Source: Haloterrigena turkmenica DSM 5511
GTDB lineage: Archaea; Halobacteriota; Halobacteria; Halobacteriales; Natrialbaceae
Length of the DNA: 64,000 bases
NCBI RefSeq assembly: GCF_000025325.1
Contig: NC_013743.1
Location: 2,418,001-2,482,000 of the forward strand
Direction: 5' to 3'
The notes beneath the pieces are model-generated. The model worked only from the letters and a program-made list of their open reading frames with translations. It ran no database searches and had not been told where the DNA came from. This document shows positions 8,498 through 17,652 of the stretch, piece after piece. The position numbers were made by a program, and so were the translations under genes. Position 1 is the first letter of the stretch, and every line of letters begins with the position of its first letter.

Positions 8498-8754
8498 CTC
8501 TCGGGCGGCCACTCCTCCGGTGCGGGGTCGGGTTCGCCGAGCGCGCCGAACGAGGCGATCAACAGGGCGAGGAACGCGACGATGACGAGCAACCCCATCA
8601 GGCCCCCGAGGCCGTTTTGGCCGACCCAGTTGTCACCGATGATCGGTCCCATCTGATCGACGATCCGGGCCCCGATCACGACGGTCCAGCCGATGGCGAA
8701 CAACAGCCCCGCCGTGACGAGCGGGTTGTGTTCGATCGCAGTACGGATACCCAT
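8494..8754 (-). CDS. Small two-helix membrane protein, hypothetical
   Basis: This 86-residue protein has two hydrophobic segments, at about residues 14-35 (LVTAGLLFAIGWTVVIGA) and 52-72 (GLMGLLVIVAFLALLIASF), and a charged C-terminal tail. The ATG at 8754 is preferred to the GTG at 8775, because the extra seven residues add nothing recognisable. It is translationally coupled to the following gene. Haloarchaeal genomes carry many such short membrane proteins of unknown role, and none is specifically recognised here. Confidence 0.6.
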   Translation of the reverse strand: MGIRTAIEHNPLVTAGLLFAIGWTVVIGARIVDQMGPIIGDNWVGQNGLGGLMGLLVIVAFLALLIASFGALGEPDPAPEEWPPER

Positions 8755-9055
8755 GCGAATGGGAACGACACGCACGGTGAAAACACCCTACCCTACTGGT
8801 ACTCGTGAGTGACCGTCATCGCGGTCGAAATTCTCCGACGGCGAGGCATCGACCGGTCTCGAACCAGGCATCTGCGTTCAATCACTCGTTTCCCCCTTCG
8901 TTCGGAATCCGCCGGAGACGCGGTTCTCGTTCGGCGGGGTGTCCGAGAATTACGACTTATTTACTACCGGAGCGATCCGAAGTATTCCATCGGACGGTTC
9001 CGATCGTCTGTGAGCGTACGAGATACTTATTCGAGTAGCGGACGACTACCCTCGC
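8755..9055. promoter_or_regulatory. Divergent intergenic region with TATA box for the histidine kinase
   Basis: This 301-base gap lies between a leftward membrane-protein gene and the rightward sensor kinase. AGATACTTAT at 9021-9030 is centred about 28 bases before the kinase ATG, as expected for a leaderless archaeal transcript. A similar TACGACTTATTTAC occurs at 8951-8964. Nothing else is apparent in the gap. Confidence 0.5.
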
Positions 9056-11359
9056 ATGGGCGACCGAGCGGACGACGTGAGAAACGGAGGTGACGCGAAC
9101 GAAGCGACGGCTCTCCGGCGGTATCAGACGCTCGTAAACGAAATCGATGACGGGGTGTATCAGCTCGATGCCGCCGAACGGTTCGTCACGATCAACGATC
9201 GGTTCGTGGAGTTGACGGGCTACGCGCGCGACGCCCTTCTCGGGGAGCACGTTTCCCTCGTGTTCGACGAGACCGATCGGCAGCGAGTCAAACGGGAGCT
9301 CTCCGAACTCCGTACGACGGGGGGTCGGCGGAACGAAACGATCGAAACCGCGGTACACACCGCCGACGGTGAGACGATCCGCTGCGAACTCAGGGTGCAC
9401 CCGCTCAGCGACGAGGTCCACGGGTCCGTCGGCGTCCTCCAAGAGCGCAGCGAGCCGACGAGCGACGGGAACAGAACCGGGCGTGTAGAGGCGGAAGGGC
9501 GACGCCGAAACGAGGTGACGTTCCGTCAGCTCGTCGAGCACCTCGATCAGGTCGTCTGGATGTCGACCGCCGACATGCGGGAGACGATCTACGTGAACTC
9601 GGCCTTCGAGGAGGTCTACGGCCGCGATCGGGAACGCCTGTACGAGGACCCGGAGGTCCTACTCGACGCCGTCCATCCGGACGACCGGGAGTTGCTGCGG
9701 TCGGAGCTCGAGACCGAGGTCGAGGAACCCCACGTGATAGAGTACCGGATCGTGCAACCCGACGGCGACGTTCGGTGGATCCACGACCGCGTTGTTCCCG
9801 TCTACGACGACGACGGGAACGTCTTCCGTATCGTCGGCGAAGCGATGGACATCACCGAGCGGAAGGAGCACGAACGCGAACTCGAGGACACGAAGTCCCA
9901 GCTCGAAGCGGCGACCGAGGCCGGCGCGGTCGGCACGTGGGAGTGGCACGTTCGGACCGACGAGATGATCGTGGGACCGTCGTTCGCGAGGACGTTCGGC
10001 GTGAACCCGGAGGCGGCCCGTGACGGCGTCTCACTCGACCGGTTCGTCGAGGCCGTCCACGAGGACGACCGCGACCGGGTCGCGGCCGAGATCGAGGAGG
10101 TCGTCGAAACCTGTGGCGAGTACGAGTCGGAGTACCGCGTCCGCGACGCCGACGGCGAGCTCCGGTGGGTGGTCGCCCGCGGCCACATCGAGTGCGCCGA
10201 GAACGGCGAGGCGATGACGTTCCCCGGCGCGCTCACTGACATCACCGAGCGCAAACGCGCCGAGTTGCGACTCGAGCAGACCACCGAGCAGCTGGCGACG
10301 CTGTTCGAAATCCTTCCCGTCGGTGTCGTGGTCGCCGACAGCGACGGGGGATTCGTCGAAGCTAACGAGACGGCAAAAGAGATCTGGGGCGGAGACGTGT
10401 TCGATGTCGAGTCGGTCGCGGAATACGAACGGTACACGGGGTGGTGGGCCGAGTCGGACGAGCCCGTCGAGCCCGAGGAGTGGACGATGTCTCGAGTGCT
10501 GGAGGGCGAGGAGGTCACCGACCCCGACATCTACGAAATCGAGACCGTCGACGGTGCGCGACGGATCATTCAGGCGGAGGGAATGCCGGTTTGGGACGCC
10601 GACGGAGACGTGACCCGCGGCGTCGTCACCATTTCCGACATCACTGAACGGCGGGCGTATCAGCGGAAACTCGAGGAGTCCAACGAGCGCTTGGAGCAGT
10701 TCGCCTACGCCGCCTCCCACGATCTCCAGGAGCCGCTGCGGATGGTCACCAGCTACCTCCAGTTGCTCGAAAGTCGGTACGCCGACGCCTTCGACGAGGA
10801 CGGCCGGGAGTTTTTGGAGTTCGCGGTCGACGGCGCCGACCGGATGCGCGCGATGATCGACGGGCTGCTCGAGTACTCCCGCGTCGAGACGCGGGGCGAC
10901 CCGTTCGAGCCGACCGATCTGAACGACGTTCTCGAGGACGTTCGGAGCGACCTGCAGCTACAGATCGAAGAGAGCGGCGCCGAGATCACGACAGAGGACC
11001 TCCCCCGAGTAAACGGCGACGTTGACCAGTTACGGCAGCTCTTTCAGAACCTGTTGTCGAACGCGATCATCTACAGCGGCGAGGGATCGCCACGCGTCCG
11101 CGTCGACGCCCGTCGGCGGGGCCGGCAGTGGGTGATCTCAGTCGAAGACAATGGGATCGGGATCGACCCCGAGGATCAGGAGCGAATTTTCACCGTCTTC
11201 GATCGACTGCACAGCCGCGAGGAGTACGAGGGGACGGGCATCGGACTCGCGCTCTGTGAGCGCATCGTCGAGCGCCACGGCGGGGAGATCTGGGTCGACT
11301 CCGAAGCCGGCGACGGGGCGACGTTCTCGATGACGCTTCCGGCCGCACGCGATCGATAA
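9056..11359 (+). CDS. Multi-PAS sensor histidine kinase
   Basis: This 767-residue soluble kinase has no membrane segment, so it senses a cytoplasmic signal. Four PAS modules are visible at about residues 22-130, 155-270, 283-400 and 408-532. Three of them end in the usual PAC signature DITER(K/R). The dimerisation/phosphoacceptor domain follows, with His555 in YAASHDLQEPLRM, then the HATPase domain with the N box (NLLSNAI), the G1 box (DNGIGI) and the G2 box (GTGIGLAL). This is the common haloarchaeal HTR-like bacteriophytochrome-style kinase. No response regulator lies next to it, so it probably signals to a distant or stand-alone partner. Ligands of the PAS domains cannot be read from the sequence. 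The TATA box at 9021-9030 indicates a leaderless transcript. Confidence 0.92.
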   Translation: MGDRADDVRNGGDANEATALRRYQTLVNEIDDGVYQLDAAERFVTINDRFVELTGYARDALLGEHVSLVFDETDRQRVKRELSELRTTGGRRNETIETAVHTADGETIRCELRVHPLSDEVHGSVGVLQERSEPTSDGNRTGRVEAEGRRRNEVTFRQLVEHLDQVVWMSTADMRETIYVNSAFEEVYGRDRERLYEDPEVLLDAVHPDDRELLRSELETEVEEPHVIEYRIVQPDGDVRWIHDRVVPVYDDDGNVFRIVGEAMDITERKEHERELEDTKSQLEAATEAGAVGTWEWHVRTDEMIVGPSFARTFGVNPEAARDGVSLDRFVEAVHEDDRDRVAAEIEEVVETCGEYESEYRVRDADGELRWVVARGHIECAENGEAMTFPGALTDITERKRAELRLEQTTEQLATLFEILPVGVVVADSDGGFVEANETAKEIWGGDVFDVESVAEYERYTGWWAESDEPVEPEEWTMSRVLEGEEVTDPDIYEIETVDGARRIIQAEGMPVWDADGDVTRGVVTISDITERRAYQRKLEESNERLEQFAYAASHDLQEPLRMVTSYLQLLESRYADAFDEDGREFLEFAVDGADRMRAMIDGLLEYSRVETRGDPFEPTDLNDVLEDVRSDLQLQIEESGAEITTEDLPRVNGDVDQLRQLFQNLLSNAIIYSGEGSPRVRVDARRRGRQWVISVEDNGIGIDPEDQERIFTVFDRLHSREEYEGTGIGLALCERIVERHGGEIWVDSEAGDGATFSMTLPAARDR

Positions 11360-11480
11360 CGGCCCTGATCGCACCGATCCCACTCTCACACAGTCCGTAC
11401 GAGCGACGAATGCAGGGCTGGTTACTGCACCCGGGAGCCGTGTCGGATGTCGAGATAACGGTCGATACGTGACGAACGAC

Positions 11481-12290
11481 TCACGACGCGTCGTCCGCGA
11501 GCGCCCAGTCCGCTTTCTCGGCCGCCGTCTCGAGGGGCACGAACTCCCAGTCGGCCGTCTCGGCGATGGGTTCGTCCTCGCCTGCGAGTCCGACGACGAC
11601 CATGCGATCGGCGAAGAACATCGAGTTGCGGTCGATCTCGGCGAGGCGCTCGCCGGGACCGGTTCCGGTGCCGTTGAAGAAGTCGACGTCGATTCCGCGG
11701 TCGCGCTGGAACTTCTGGATCACGTGGGCGGGCACGCTGCCGACGATGCCGACCCAGTCGCTCCAACCGGCGGCGTCCGCCACGACCGCCGCCGGGTGCT
11801 CGAGTCGGCGGAGCGCGCCGTAGGTGATGGCGGTCGTCATCTCGTCGGCATCACCGCCGTGGGGGCCCGATGCCGGTTCGGTCGTATCCGCTGCGCTCGA
11901 CGCGTCCGACGGCGCCGCACCCATCGGGTGCATCGACTCGGTTCTGCGGTCGCTCGCTCCCGCCGTCGAATCCGTCGGCGCGCTCGAGGCGCCGCCGCTC
12001 GATCCGGTGCCCTCGGTCGGAATCCCGACGGGCGTGCTCTCGCCCGTCTCGGGGACGTGTGGGGCCGGTGTGCGGTCCGGTTCGTCCGTCTCCGCGCCGT
12101 CATCCTCGGTTTCGGTCGCCGGCTCTGCGTCCGCCGTCCCCTCCGTCGTCCCCGCCGCTGGCGAATCGGGTTCGTCCGCCGGCTCCGCCGCTCCGTCGTC
12201 GCGCCACAGCCAGTCGCCGCGGTTCCCCGACTCCGTCTCGTCCTCCTCAGCGCCGGTCTCGAGGTCGTCGAGGTCGATCCGGTCAGTCAT
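11481..12290 (-). CDS. Haloarchaeal protein with disordered acidic N-terminus, downstream of AOR
   Basis: This is a 269-residue protein. Residues 1-150 are low-complexity (Asp, Glu, Ser, Thr, Pro) and likely disordered. Residues about 153-269 form a compact domain that starts with TAITYGALRRLEHPAAVV and contains FNGTGTGPGERLAEIDRN and RMVVVGLAGEDEP. I recognise it only as a domain common among haloarchaea without assigned function. Its ATG overlaps the AOR-like stop by eight bases, so the two are translated from one message and may work together. Confidence 0.7.
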   Translation of the reverse strand: MTDRIDLDDLETGAEEDETESGNRGDWLWRDDGAAEPADEPDSPAAGTTEGTADAEPATETEDDGAETDEPDRTPAPHVPETGESTPVGIPTEGTGSSGGASSAPTDSTAGASDRRTESMHPMGAAPSDASSAADTTEPASGPHGGDADEMTTAITYGALRRLEHPAAVVADAAGWSDWVGIVGSVPAHVIQKFQRDRGIDVDFFNGTGTGPGERLAEIDRNSMFFADRMVVVGLAGEDEPIAETADWEFVPLETAAEKADWALADDAS

Positions 12291-14127
12291 CGTCGCTCAC
12301 CTCCGCTGGAGGGTCCGTTTCGCTGCCGGACGCCGGATCGTCTCCCTCAGGAATCGGCGTCGCGTCGTCGACGACGTCCGCGAGGCCGAGCCGTTCGATC
12401 GTCTCCCGAGTCGGTCGGCCCTCCGAGTCCCAGCCGCGATACCGGTAGTAGCGCTCGAGCAGCGCGTCGAACCGGTCGGGATCGAGGCCGTCGCCGCTCG
12501 CGTCGCCGTCGCTCCCGTCGTCCGCGTCGGCTCGGGGCTCGAGCAGGGCGTCGGGCAAGGCGTCGTCCTCGCGGGAGAAGCCCTCGCGGACGTTGAACAG
12601 CCGGATCAGGGTCCAGATCCGCTCGCCGGCGGTCGCGAGGTCGGCGCGGCCGACGTCGTAGCCGACCGCGGCGAGCCACTCGGCGCCGAGGTCCTCGGAG
12701 AGGGCGTCCTCGAGGAAGTCGTCCGCGATCAGGCTCCAGAGGACGGCCCGGCGGTTTTGCTCGCCCGCGACGGCGGCGACGCGGGCGCGGTCGTCGGGCC
12801 AGGCGCGGCCGACGGCCTCGGACTCGACGGGGCGGGCGCGGCGGTGGCAGGCGCCGCGGTCGCTGGTCGCGTAGGCCAGCGCCATCGTCTCGGCGCCGCG
12901 GGGGTCGTACGACGAGTAGTCCATCCCCTTGACCGTCGGGATGAGGTCCTCGCCACCGAACGCGGCGGCCGCGGCGTCGATCCCGTCGGCCAGCGCGTCG
13001 CCCAGCGGCGTCTCGCGGGTCGCGATCTCGCGGATCACGTCCTGCGCGGCGTCCTCGTCGCCAAAGGAGAGGTCGCGCTCGAGCAGCCCCTCCTGGCTCG
13101 CTCGGACGGCCCACGCGACAGCATTGCCGGCGCTAATGACGTCCACGGCGAGCTTGTCGCAGACCGCGCCCAGCGTCGCGACGGCGTCGAAGTCGTCGAT
13201 TCCGAGACCGGCTCCGAGGACGATCGGCGCGGCGCCTCGCGGGACCGACTCCCCCTCGTTGGTATCGACACGGAAGCCGCCGGCGACGGCATCGTCCTCG
13301 CGCTCGCGCCCGTGTGACCGCTCGCGGACCGCCTCGATGCCGAGGTCGTCGGCACCGTCGAACCGCCGCTCCTGCCAGCCCCGCGTCGGGAGCACGCCGA
13401 CCGCGTCCGCGACGTCGATCGTCTCGAGGGTCTCGCTGGCCGACTGCCACCGGCCCTCGTCGCTCTCGGCGAAGCGGCGTTCGTAGCGCTCGCGGAGGGC
13501 CTCGAGTCCGGTCGGCGGGTTGCCGCGCGCGACGACGGCCTTCAGGTTCTTCGAGCCCATCACCGCGCCGGCGCCGCCCCGGCCGGCGTGATGGTCCCCG
13601 CCGTCGGCGGCGATGGTCGCGTACTGGACTTCGTGCTCCCCCGCCGGGCCGATACAGGCGACTCCGGCGTCGGGAAACGCCGCGCAGGTCTCCGCGGCAT
13701 CCGCACCCCGAAGCTCCGCCGCCGATTCGATCGTCGCGTCCCCGCCGTCGACCGAGAGGACGACGGGCTCGTCGGCCCGACCCGTGACGAGAACGGCGAG
13801 GTGGTCCTCGAGCGACCCCGCTAACCGCGCCGCGAACTCGCCGCCGCTGTACGAGTCGAGGAAGGTCCCCGTCAGCGGCGACTTCGTGATCGCCGCGTAC
13901 CGCGGCTCGCCGGGGGTCAGCCCCGATACCGGACCGACGACGAACGCCAGCACGTTCGCGGGCGACAGCGGCTCGGTCCCCGCCTCGAGTTCCTCGTAGA
14001 GGTACCGCGCGCCGAGGCCCTTCCCGCCGACGTACCGCTCGAGCCACGCGTCCGGAATCGGCTCGCTGGTGACGGTCCGCGCGGAGAGATCGACCCGAAG
14101 GACGCGCGCCTGCTGCTCACGTGCCAT
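12283..14127 (-). CDS. Aldehyde ferredoxin oxidoreductase-like protein lacking the Fe-S cysteines
   Basis: This 614-residue protein has the domains of the tungsten-pterin AOR family: YVGGKGLGARYLYEEL near residue 30, ITKSPLTGTFLDSYSGGEF near 85, and the pterin-binding GRGGAGAVMGSKNLKAVVAR near 190. The C-terminal domain keeps GACHRRARP near 425. The [4Fe-4S] ligands of the family seem absent. After VGVLPTRGWQERRFDGAD, where homologues have CxxCxxxC, there is SHGREREDDAVAGG. At the fourth ligand (family pattern DSLxxCxF) it reads WSLIADDF. So it probably binds the metallopterin but cannot pass electrons to ferredoxin in the usual way. The start at MAREQQ is chosen because the 21 upstream residues are atypical. 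Substrate unknown. Confidence 0.8.
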   Translation of the reverse strand: MAREQQARVLRVDLSARTVTSEPIPDAWLERYVGGKGLGARYLYEELEAGTEPLSPANVLAFVVGPVSGLTPGEPRYAAITKSPLTGTFLDSYSGGEFAARLAGSLEDHLAVLVTGRADEPVVLSVDGGDATIESAAELRGADAAETCAAFPDAGVACIGPAGEHEVQYATIAADGGDHHAGRGGAGAVMGSKNLKAVVARGNPPTGLEALRERYERRFAESDEGRWQSASETLETIDVADAVGVLPTRGWQERRFDGADDLGIEAVRERSHGREREDDAVAGGFRVDTNEGESVPRGAAPIVLGAGLGIDDFDAVATLGAVCDKLAVDVISAGNAVAWAVRASQEGLLERDLSFGDEDAAQDVIREIATRETPLGDALADGIDAAAAAFGGEDLIPTVKGMDYSSYDPRGAETMALAYATSDRGACHRRARPVESEAVGRAWPDDRARVAAVAGEQNRRAVLWSLIADDFLEDALSEDLGAEWLAAVGYDVGRADLATAGERIWTLIRLFNVREGFSREDDALPDALLEPRADADDGSDGDASGDGLDPDRFDALLERYYRYRGWDSEGRPTRETIERLGLADVVDDATPIPEGDDPASGSETDPPAEVSDDD

Positions 14128-14347
14128 CGTCACAACGTACGCGCGGACGGACTTCAATCCGCCCCCAAAATGTGGGATATACTGGAGCAATGCCGTTTTA
14201 GACTCGCTCGCTCGTCTCGAACGGTCGGCTGCGAAGAGCGGTATCGATCGATTACGGTTCGGGACGTCTCACGGACTTATCAAATCGCGCGTGACTGACG
14301 CCGTCGCCTGCGAAACCCCCTTGCGGGATGCTATCGAACGACGGCGT

Positions 14348-14746
14348 ATGCGCATGGAACTCCGCGTCTGCAAACACTGCTACGAGGGGACCCACGGCAA
14401 CGAGGGAAAGACCGCGATCACGCGCGACATGGTCGCCTGCGCCGAGCGCGTCCGGGAGTACAAGGACCTGATCGGACTCGACTCGCTGTACATCGCGAAG
14501 GTCGAGGAGGGCGACGTCGGCGGCGCGGAGGCGCTGCCGGCGATCGTCGCTCACATCGAGGAGGATCAGGTGACGCTGGCGGACACGCAACTGGTGATGG
14601 AAGACGGGGACGGGAACCTGCTGGTCTACCCCGAACCGGAAGACATCCTCGAGGTGCTGACGCGGAACATCGATCAGATCAGCGACCAGACCCGCCAGGA
14701 CGTCACCGTCGAACTCTCCGCAGAGAGCGCGGAACTACTCACCTGA
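14348..14746 (+). CDS. Conserved-type hypothetical protein with N-terminal CxxC
   Basis: This 132-residue acidic protein starts MRMELRVCKHCYEGTHGNEG. The CKHC pair could coordinate a metal or act as a redox pair. The rest alternates strands and helices (DSLYIAKVEEGDVGG, QVTLADTQLVMEDGDGN) and ends in a helical, acidic tail. An in-frame ATG two codons later is also possible. It is divergent from the AOR-like gene. No family is recognised. Confidence 0.6.
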   Translation: MRMELRVCKHCYEGTHGNEGKTAITRDMVACAERVREYKDLIGLDSLYIAKVEEGDVGGAEALPAIVAHIEEDQVTLADTQLVMEDGDGNLLVYPEPEDILEVLTRNIDQISDQTRQDVTVELSAESAELLT

Positions 14747-14788
14747 GCCGTAATAAACCGATCACACGTTTCCGATCCAGTTATTTCT

Positions 14789-14799
14789 CATAAACTTTT
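14789..14799 (+). promoter_or_regulatory. TATA box for the alcohol dehydrogenase gene
   Basis: CATAAACTTTT stands out from the GC-rich background about 30 bases before the ATG at 14825, the usual distance for a leaderless or very short-leader haloarchaeal transcript. Confidence 0.5.
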
Positions 14800-14824
14800 G
14801 TGTTGTCCGGCGGAACTAGGGAAT

Positions 14825-15886
14825 ATGCGAGCAGCCGTCATCGAAGAACACGGAGAGCCGCTGGCGATCGAGGACGTCGCGTATCCGGAGCCGAAGCCGG
14901 ATCAGGTGATCGTCGAGACGGAGGCCTGCGGGGTCTGTCGCAGCGACTGGCACGCCTGGCAGGGCGACTGGAGCTGGATCGGCGCGGGGGTCCCGGAGGG
15001 ACAGATCCTCGGCCACGAGCCTGCCGGCGTCGTCTCCGAGGTCGGCGAAGACATCGAGACCCTCGCGGTCGGCGACCGGGTCGCCGTCCCGTTCCATCTC
15101 GGCGACGGGAGCTGTCCGCACTGCCGCGAGGGGCGGGCGAACAACTGTGAGACGGTGCTTCCGCTCGGACTGTCGGAGTACTCCCAGGGAGCCTTCGCGG
15201 AGGCGTTCCCGGTCCGAGAAGCCGACTTCAACTGCGTCAAACTGCCCGAAACCGTCGAGTACGACGAGATGGCGGGTCTCGGCTGCCGCTTCATGACCGC
15301 CTACCACGCGCTGGCCGACCGCGCCGACCTCCGCCCCGGCGACTGGGTCGCCGTCCACGGCTGCGGCGGCGTCGGCCTCTCCGCGATCCACATCGCGAAC
15401 GCGCTGGGCGCCCATCCGATCGCGATCGACCTCGTCGACCACAAACTCGAGCGCGCCGAGGCGCTCGGCGCTCGCGAGACGATCGACGTGACCGCGGTCG
15501 ACAGCGCGGCCCGGGAGGTCAAGGCCATCACCGACGGCGGCGCCGACGTCTCCATCGACGCGTTAGGCGTCGCCGAGACCTGCACGAACTCGGTCAACAG
15601 CCTCGGCACGCGGGGCAGCCACGTCCAGGTCGGACTCACGACCGGCGAGGAGGCGGGGCAGATCGAACTGCCCGTCGACGTCATGACGATGCAGGAGATC
15701 GACTTCCACGGCTCCTTCGGCATGCCGCTGGTCCGCTACGAGGAACTGTTCAAGCTGATCGCGCAGGGGACCCTCGAGCCGAGCAAGATTATCGGGGAAC
15801 GGCTCTCGCTCGACGAGCTGCCGGAGACGCTGGCCTCGATGGACGACTACGAGACGGTCGGCATTCCGGTCGTCACCGAGTTCTGA
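14825..15886 (+). CDS. Zinc-dependent medium-chain alcohol dehydrogenase
   Basis: This 353-residue enzyme of the zinc MDR family oxidises an alcohol or reduces an aldehyde with NAD(P). The catalytic zinc site is visible as CGVCRSDWH with GHEPAGVV, and the Rossmann domain starts VHGCGGVGLSAIHIAN with Asp following the second strand (AIDLVDHK), which favours NAD. The structural zinc lobe reads DGSCPHCREGRANNC: three of the usual four cysteines are present, with Asp-Gly where CG is standard. The ATG at 14825 gives the canonical MRAAVIEEHGEP beginning; the frame extends nine codons upstream without similarity. It has its own promoter and is not in an operon. The exact substrate cannot be inferred. 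Confidence 0.85.
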   Translation: MRAAVIEEHGEPLAIEDVAYPEPKPDQVIVETEACGVCRSDWHAWQGDWSWIGAGVPEGQILGHEPAGVVSEVGEDIETLAVGDRVAVPFHLGDGSCPHCREGRANNCETVLPLGLSEYSQGAFAEAFPVREADFNCVKLPETVEYDEMAGLGCRFMTAYHALADRADLRPGDWVAVHGCGGVGLSAIHIANALGAHPIAIDLVDHKLERAEALGARETIDVTAVDSAAREVKAITDGGADVSIDALGVAETCTNSVNSLGTRGSHVQVGLTTGEEAGQIELPVDVMTMQEIDFHGSFGMPLVRYEELFKLIAQGTLEPSKIIGERLSLDELPETLASMDDYETVGIPVVTEF

Positions 15887-16323
15887 GCGGTCCGGCCGAC
15901 GCGGCGACTCCGTCGGGACGGGAGCCGTCGCTGGTCGACGTATCGGTTTCGGAAACCCGGGCGGGGGCGGGAACCCGCCCTGGCGTGAGAGACATGAGCT
16001 AACTCGAAGCGGGGGCGAGTCCACTTCCGAGCGATCCGGGCACGAACGCACGCAATCGACTGGTCAGCGCGTCGGCTCGGTCGAGCGCGTACCCGGCGGG
16101 GTTGTCTTCCCCGCAGCCGAAGCAATGCCAGTGTCACCCATTGTTATGCAGGCGCTTGGCCGCCAGTAGTCTCCCCAAACAGTTGACAGGCGACGGCTAA
16201 CCCGGCTGTTTCGAACCCCAACGCCGCCGAAATCGCCGCTCAGAAGTCGAAGTCGTTCGTAACCCGTTTCACGGAGCCCACGACGGGCGAAGATAATTGG
16301 GTCCGCTTCCCGTCTAGCAGTCC
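15887..16323. other. 437-base intergenic region with a GC hairpin
   Basis: No protein-coding gene is supported here. A perfect hairpin, GGGCGGG at 15965-15971 and CCCGCCC at 15974-15980, lies about 80 bases after the alcohol dehydrogenase stop, but there is no T tract. AGATAATTGG at 16291-16300 is a plausible TATA box for the next gene, whose ATG at 16324 would be leaderless. The remainder shows no recognisable structure. Confidence 0.45.
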
Positions 16324-17343
16324 ATGCACGAGAACGAACTCGAGGCGCCGCTTCGGCTCGGAATCGTCGGGCTCGGCTACATCGGAACGACCGTCGGTGG
16401 GCAGTTTCACCGGCACGGCGACGCGACCGTGCAGGCGCTCTGTGACCTCGATACGGAACGGCTCACGGAAGTCGGCACCGCGTTCGACGTCCCCGACGCC
16501 GAGCGGTACGCCGACTACGCGACGATGCTCGAGGACGCCCCGTTGGACGCCGTCCTCGTCGGCACGCCCCACACGCTCCACTACGAACAGGTCGTCGCGG
16601 CCCTCGAGGCCGGCTGTCACGTCTACTGTGACAAGCCCCTCACCACCGACCTCGAGCGCGCACGCGACCTCGCGGATCGAGCCGAGCAGTCTTCGGAGAC
16701 GCTGATGGTCGGCTATCAGCGTCACCTCCAGACGGCGTTTCGGACCGCCAGGGAGCGGTTCGACGACGCGTCACCGAACTGGCTGACCGCGTCGATCACC
16801 CAGGACTGGATCGACGACTCACAGGGGACCTGGCGGCTCGATCCCGACCTCTCGGGCGGCGGCTTCCTCTACGACACCGGGAGCCACGTCCTCGACGGCG
16901 TCCTCTGGGCGACCGGCCTCGAACCCGGGTCCGTCGCGGCGAGCATGGACTTCCACGACGACGCGGAGCGAGTCGACAGCCGGGCGCACCTCGACGTCCG
17001 GTTCGCCGGCGGCGCCACGGGGACCTTCTCCTTCAACGGCGACGCCCCCTCGGTCCGCGAACACGTCCACGTCTGGGACGACGACGGCGCCGTCTACCTC
17101 GAGGGACGCCAGTGGGGCTCGCGCACCGTCACCGAAATCGATGCCGACGCGGGCGAGTACGACCCCTACATCGACGCCCGTGCCGAGCGGACCCGCGCCG
17201 AGGCCTTCCTCGAGAGCGTCCGGACCGGTGCCGAACCGCCGGCGACGGCCCGGGACGCCCTCCGGGTGACTGCGCTGACGGAAGCGGCCTACGAGGCGGC
17301 CCGAACCGGGGATCGAATCGACGTGCCCACCGCCGCGGAGTGA
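16324..17343 (+). CDS. Gfo/Idh/MocA-family NAD(P)-dependent oxidoreductase
   Basis: This 339-residue protein begins with a Rossmann fold (LGIVGLGYIGTTVGGQ, residues 12-27). The family motif (C)DKPL occurs at HVYCDKPLTTD near residue 100, with the Lys of the E/DKP motif serving catalysis. The C-terminal alpha/beta domain includes GGGFLYDTGSHVLDGVLW, the usual place of the catalytic His. Family members oxidise or epimerise sugars, inositols and related polyols. No sugar operon surrounds it, so the substrate is unknown. A second, only distantly similar family member lies at 48628-49764. Confidence 0.85.
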   Translation: MHENELEAPLRLGIVGLGYIGTTVGGQFHRHGDATVQALCDLDTERLTEVGTAFDVPDAERYADYATMLEDAPLDAVLVGTPHTLHYEQVVAALEAGCHVYCDKPLTTDLERARDLADRAEQSSETLMVGYQRHLQTAFRTARERFDDASPNWLTASITQDWIDDSQGTWRLDPDLSGGGFLYDTGSHVLDGVLWATGLEPGSVAASMDFHDDAERVDSRAHLDVRFAGGATGTFSFNGDAPSVREHVHVWDDDGAVYLEGRQWGSRTVTEIDADAGEYDPYIDARAERTRAEAFLESVRTGAEPPATARDALRVTALTEAAYEAARTGDRIDVPTAAE

Positions 17344-17652
17344 GTCGCGACTCGAGGGACCCTCCCGGCCGACGATTGCCGTGGCTGGAAGTGACTGCAT
17401 ACCGTCGTGGAACGGTTGATGGAACGCTGTTTTTCGGTCGCTAATATCGTTATACCGTGTCGCTTCACCCCGACGCTGTCAGTCGGTTATGCGGTTCTTA
17501 CGGGCGCGGGTCGTCCGGTTCTCGGATCGCCGTTCGAACTGCTCCGGCCGCCACCAGGAGGGCTGTCAAATCGTCGGTAAGAAACGCATAGATCGGTTCC
17601 ACTTTCGGTTACAAGCCGGATAACTACAACCGGTCATGGCCTTCGATCGGAT
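17344..17652. other. Intergenic region, nothing clear
   Basis: This 309-base gap lies before the small zinc-ribbon gene. GGATAACTAC near 17618-17627 is a weak TATA candidate at the right distance from the ATG at 17653. I see no gene, repeat or RNA. Confidence 0.3.

Noticed and set aside
16180-16225. Possible tRNA 3' end (TTTCGAACCCC)
   Set aside because: No acceptor, D or anticodon arm can be formed around it.
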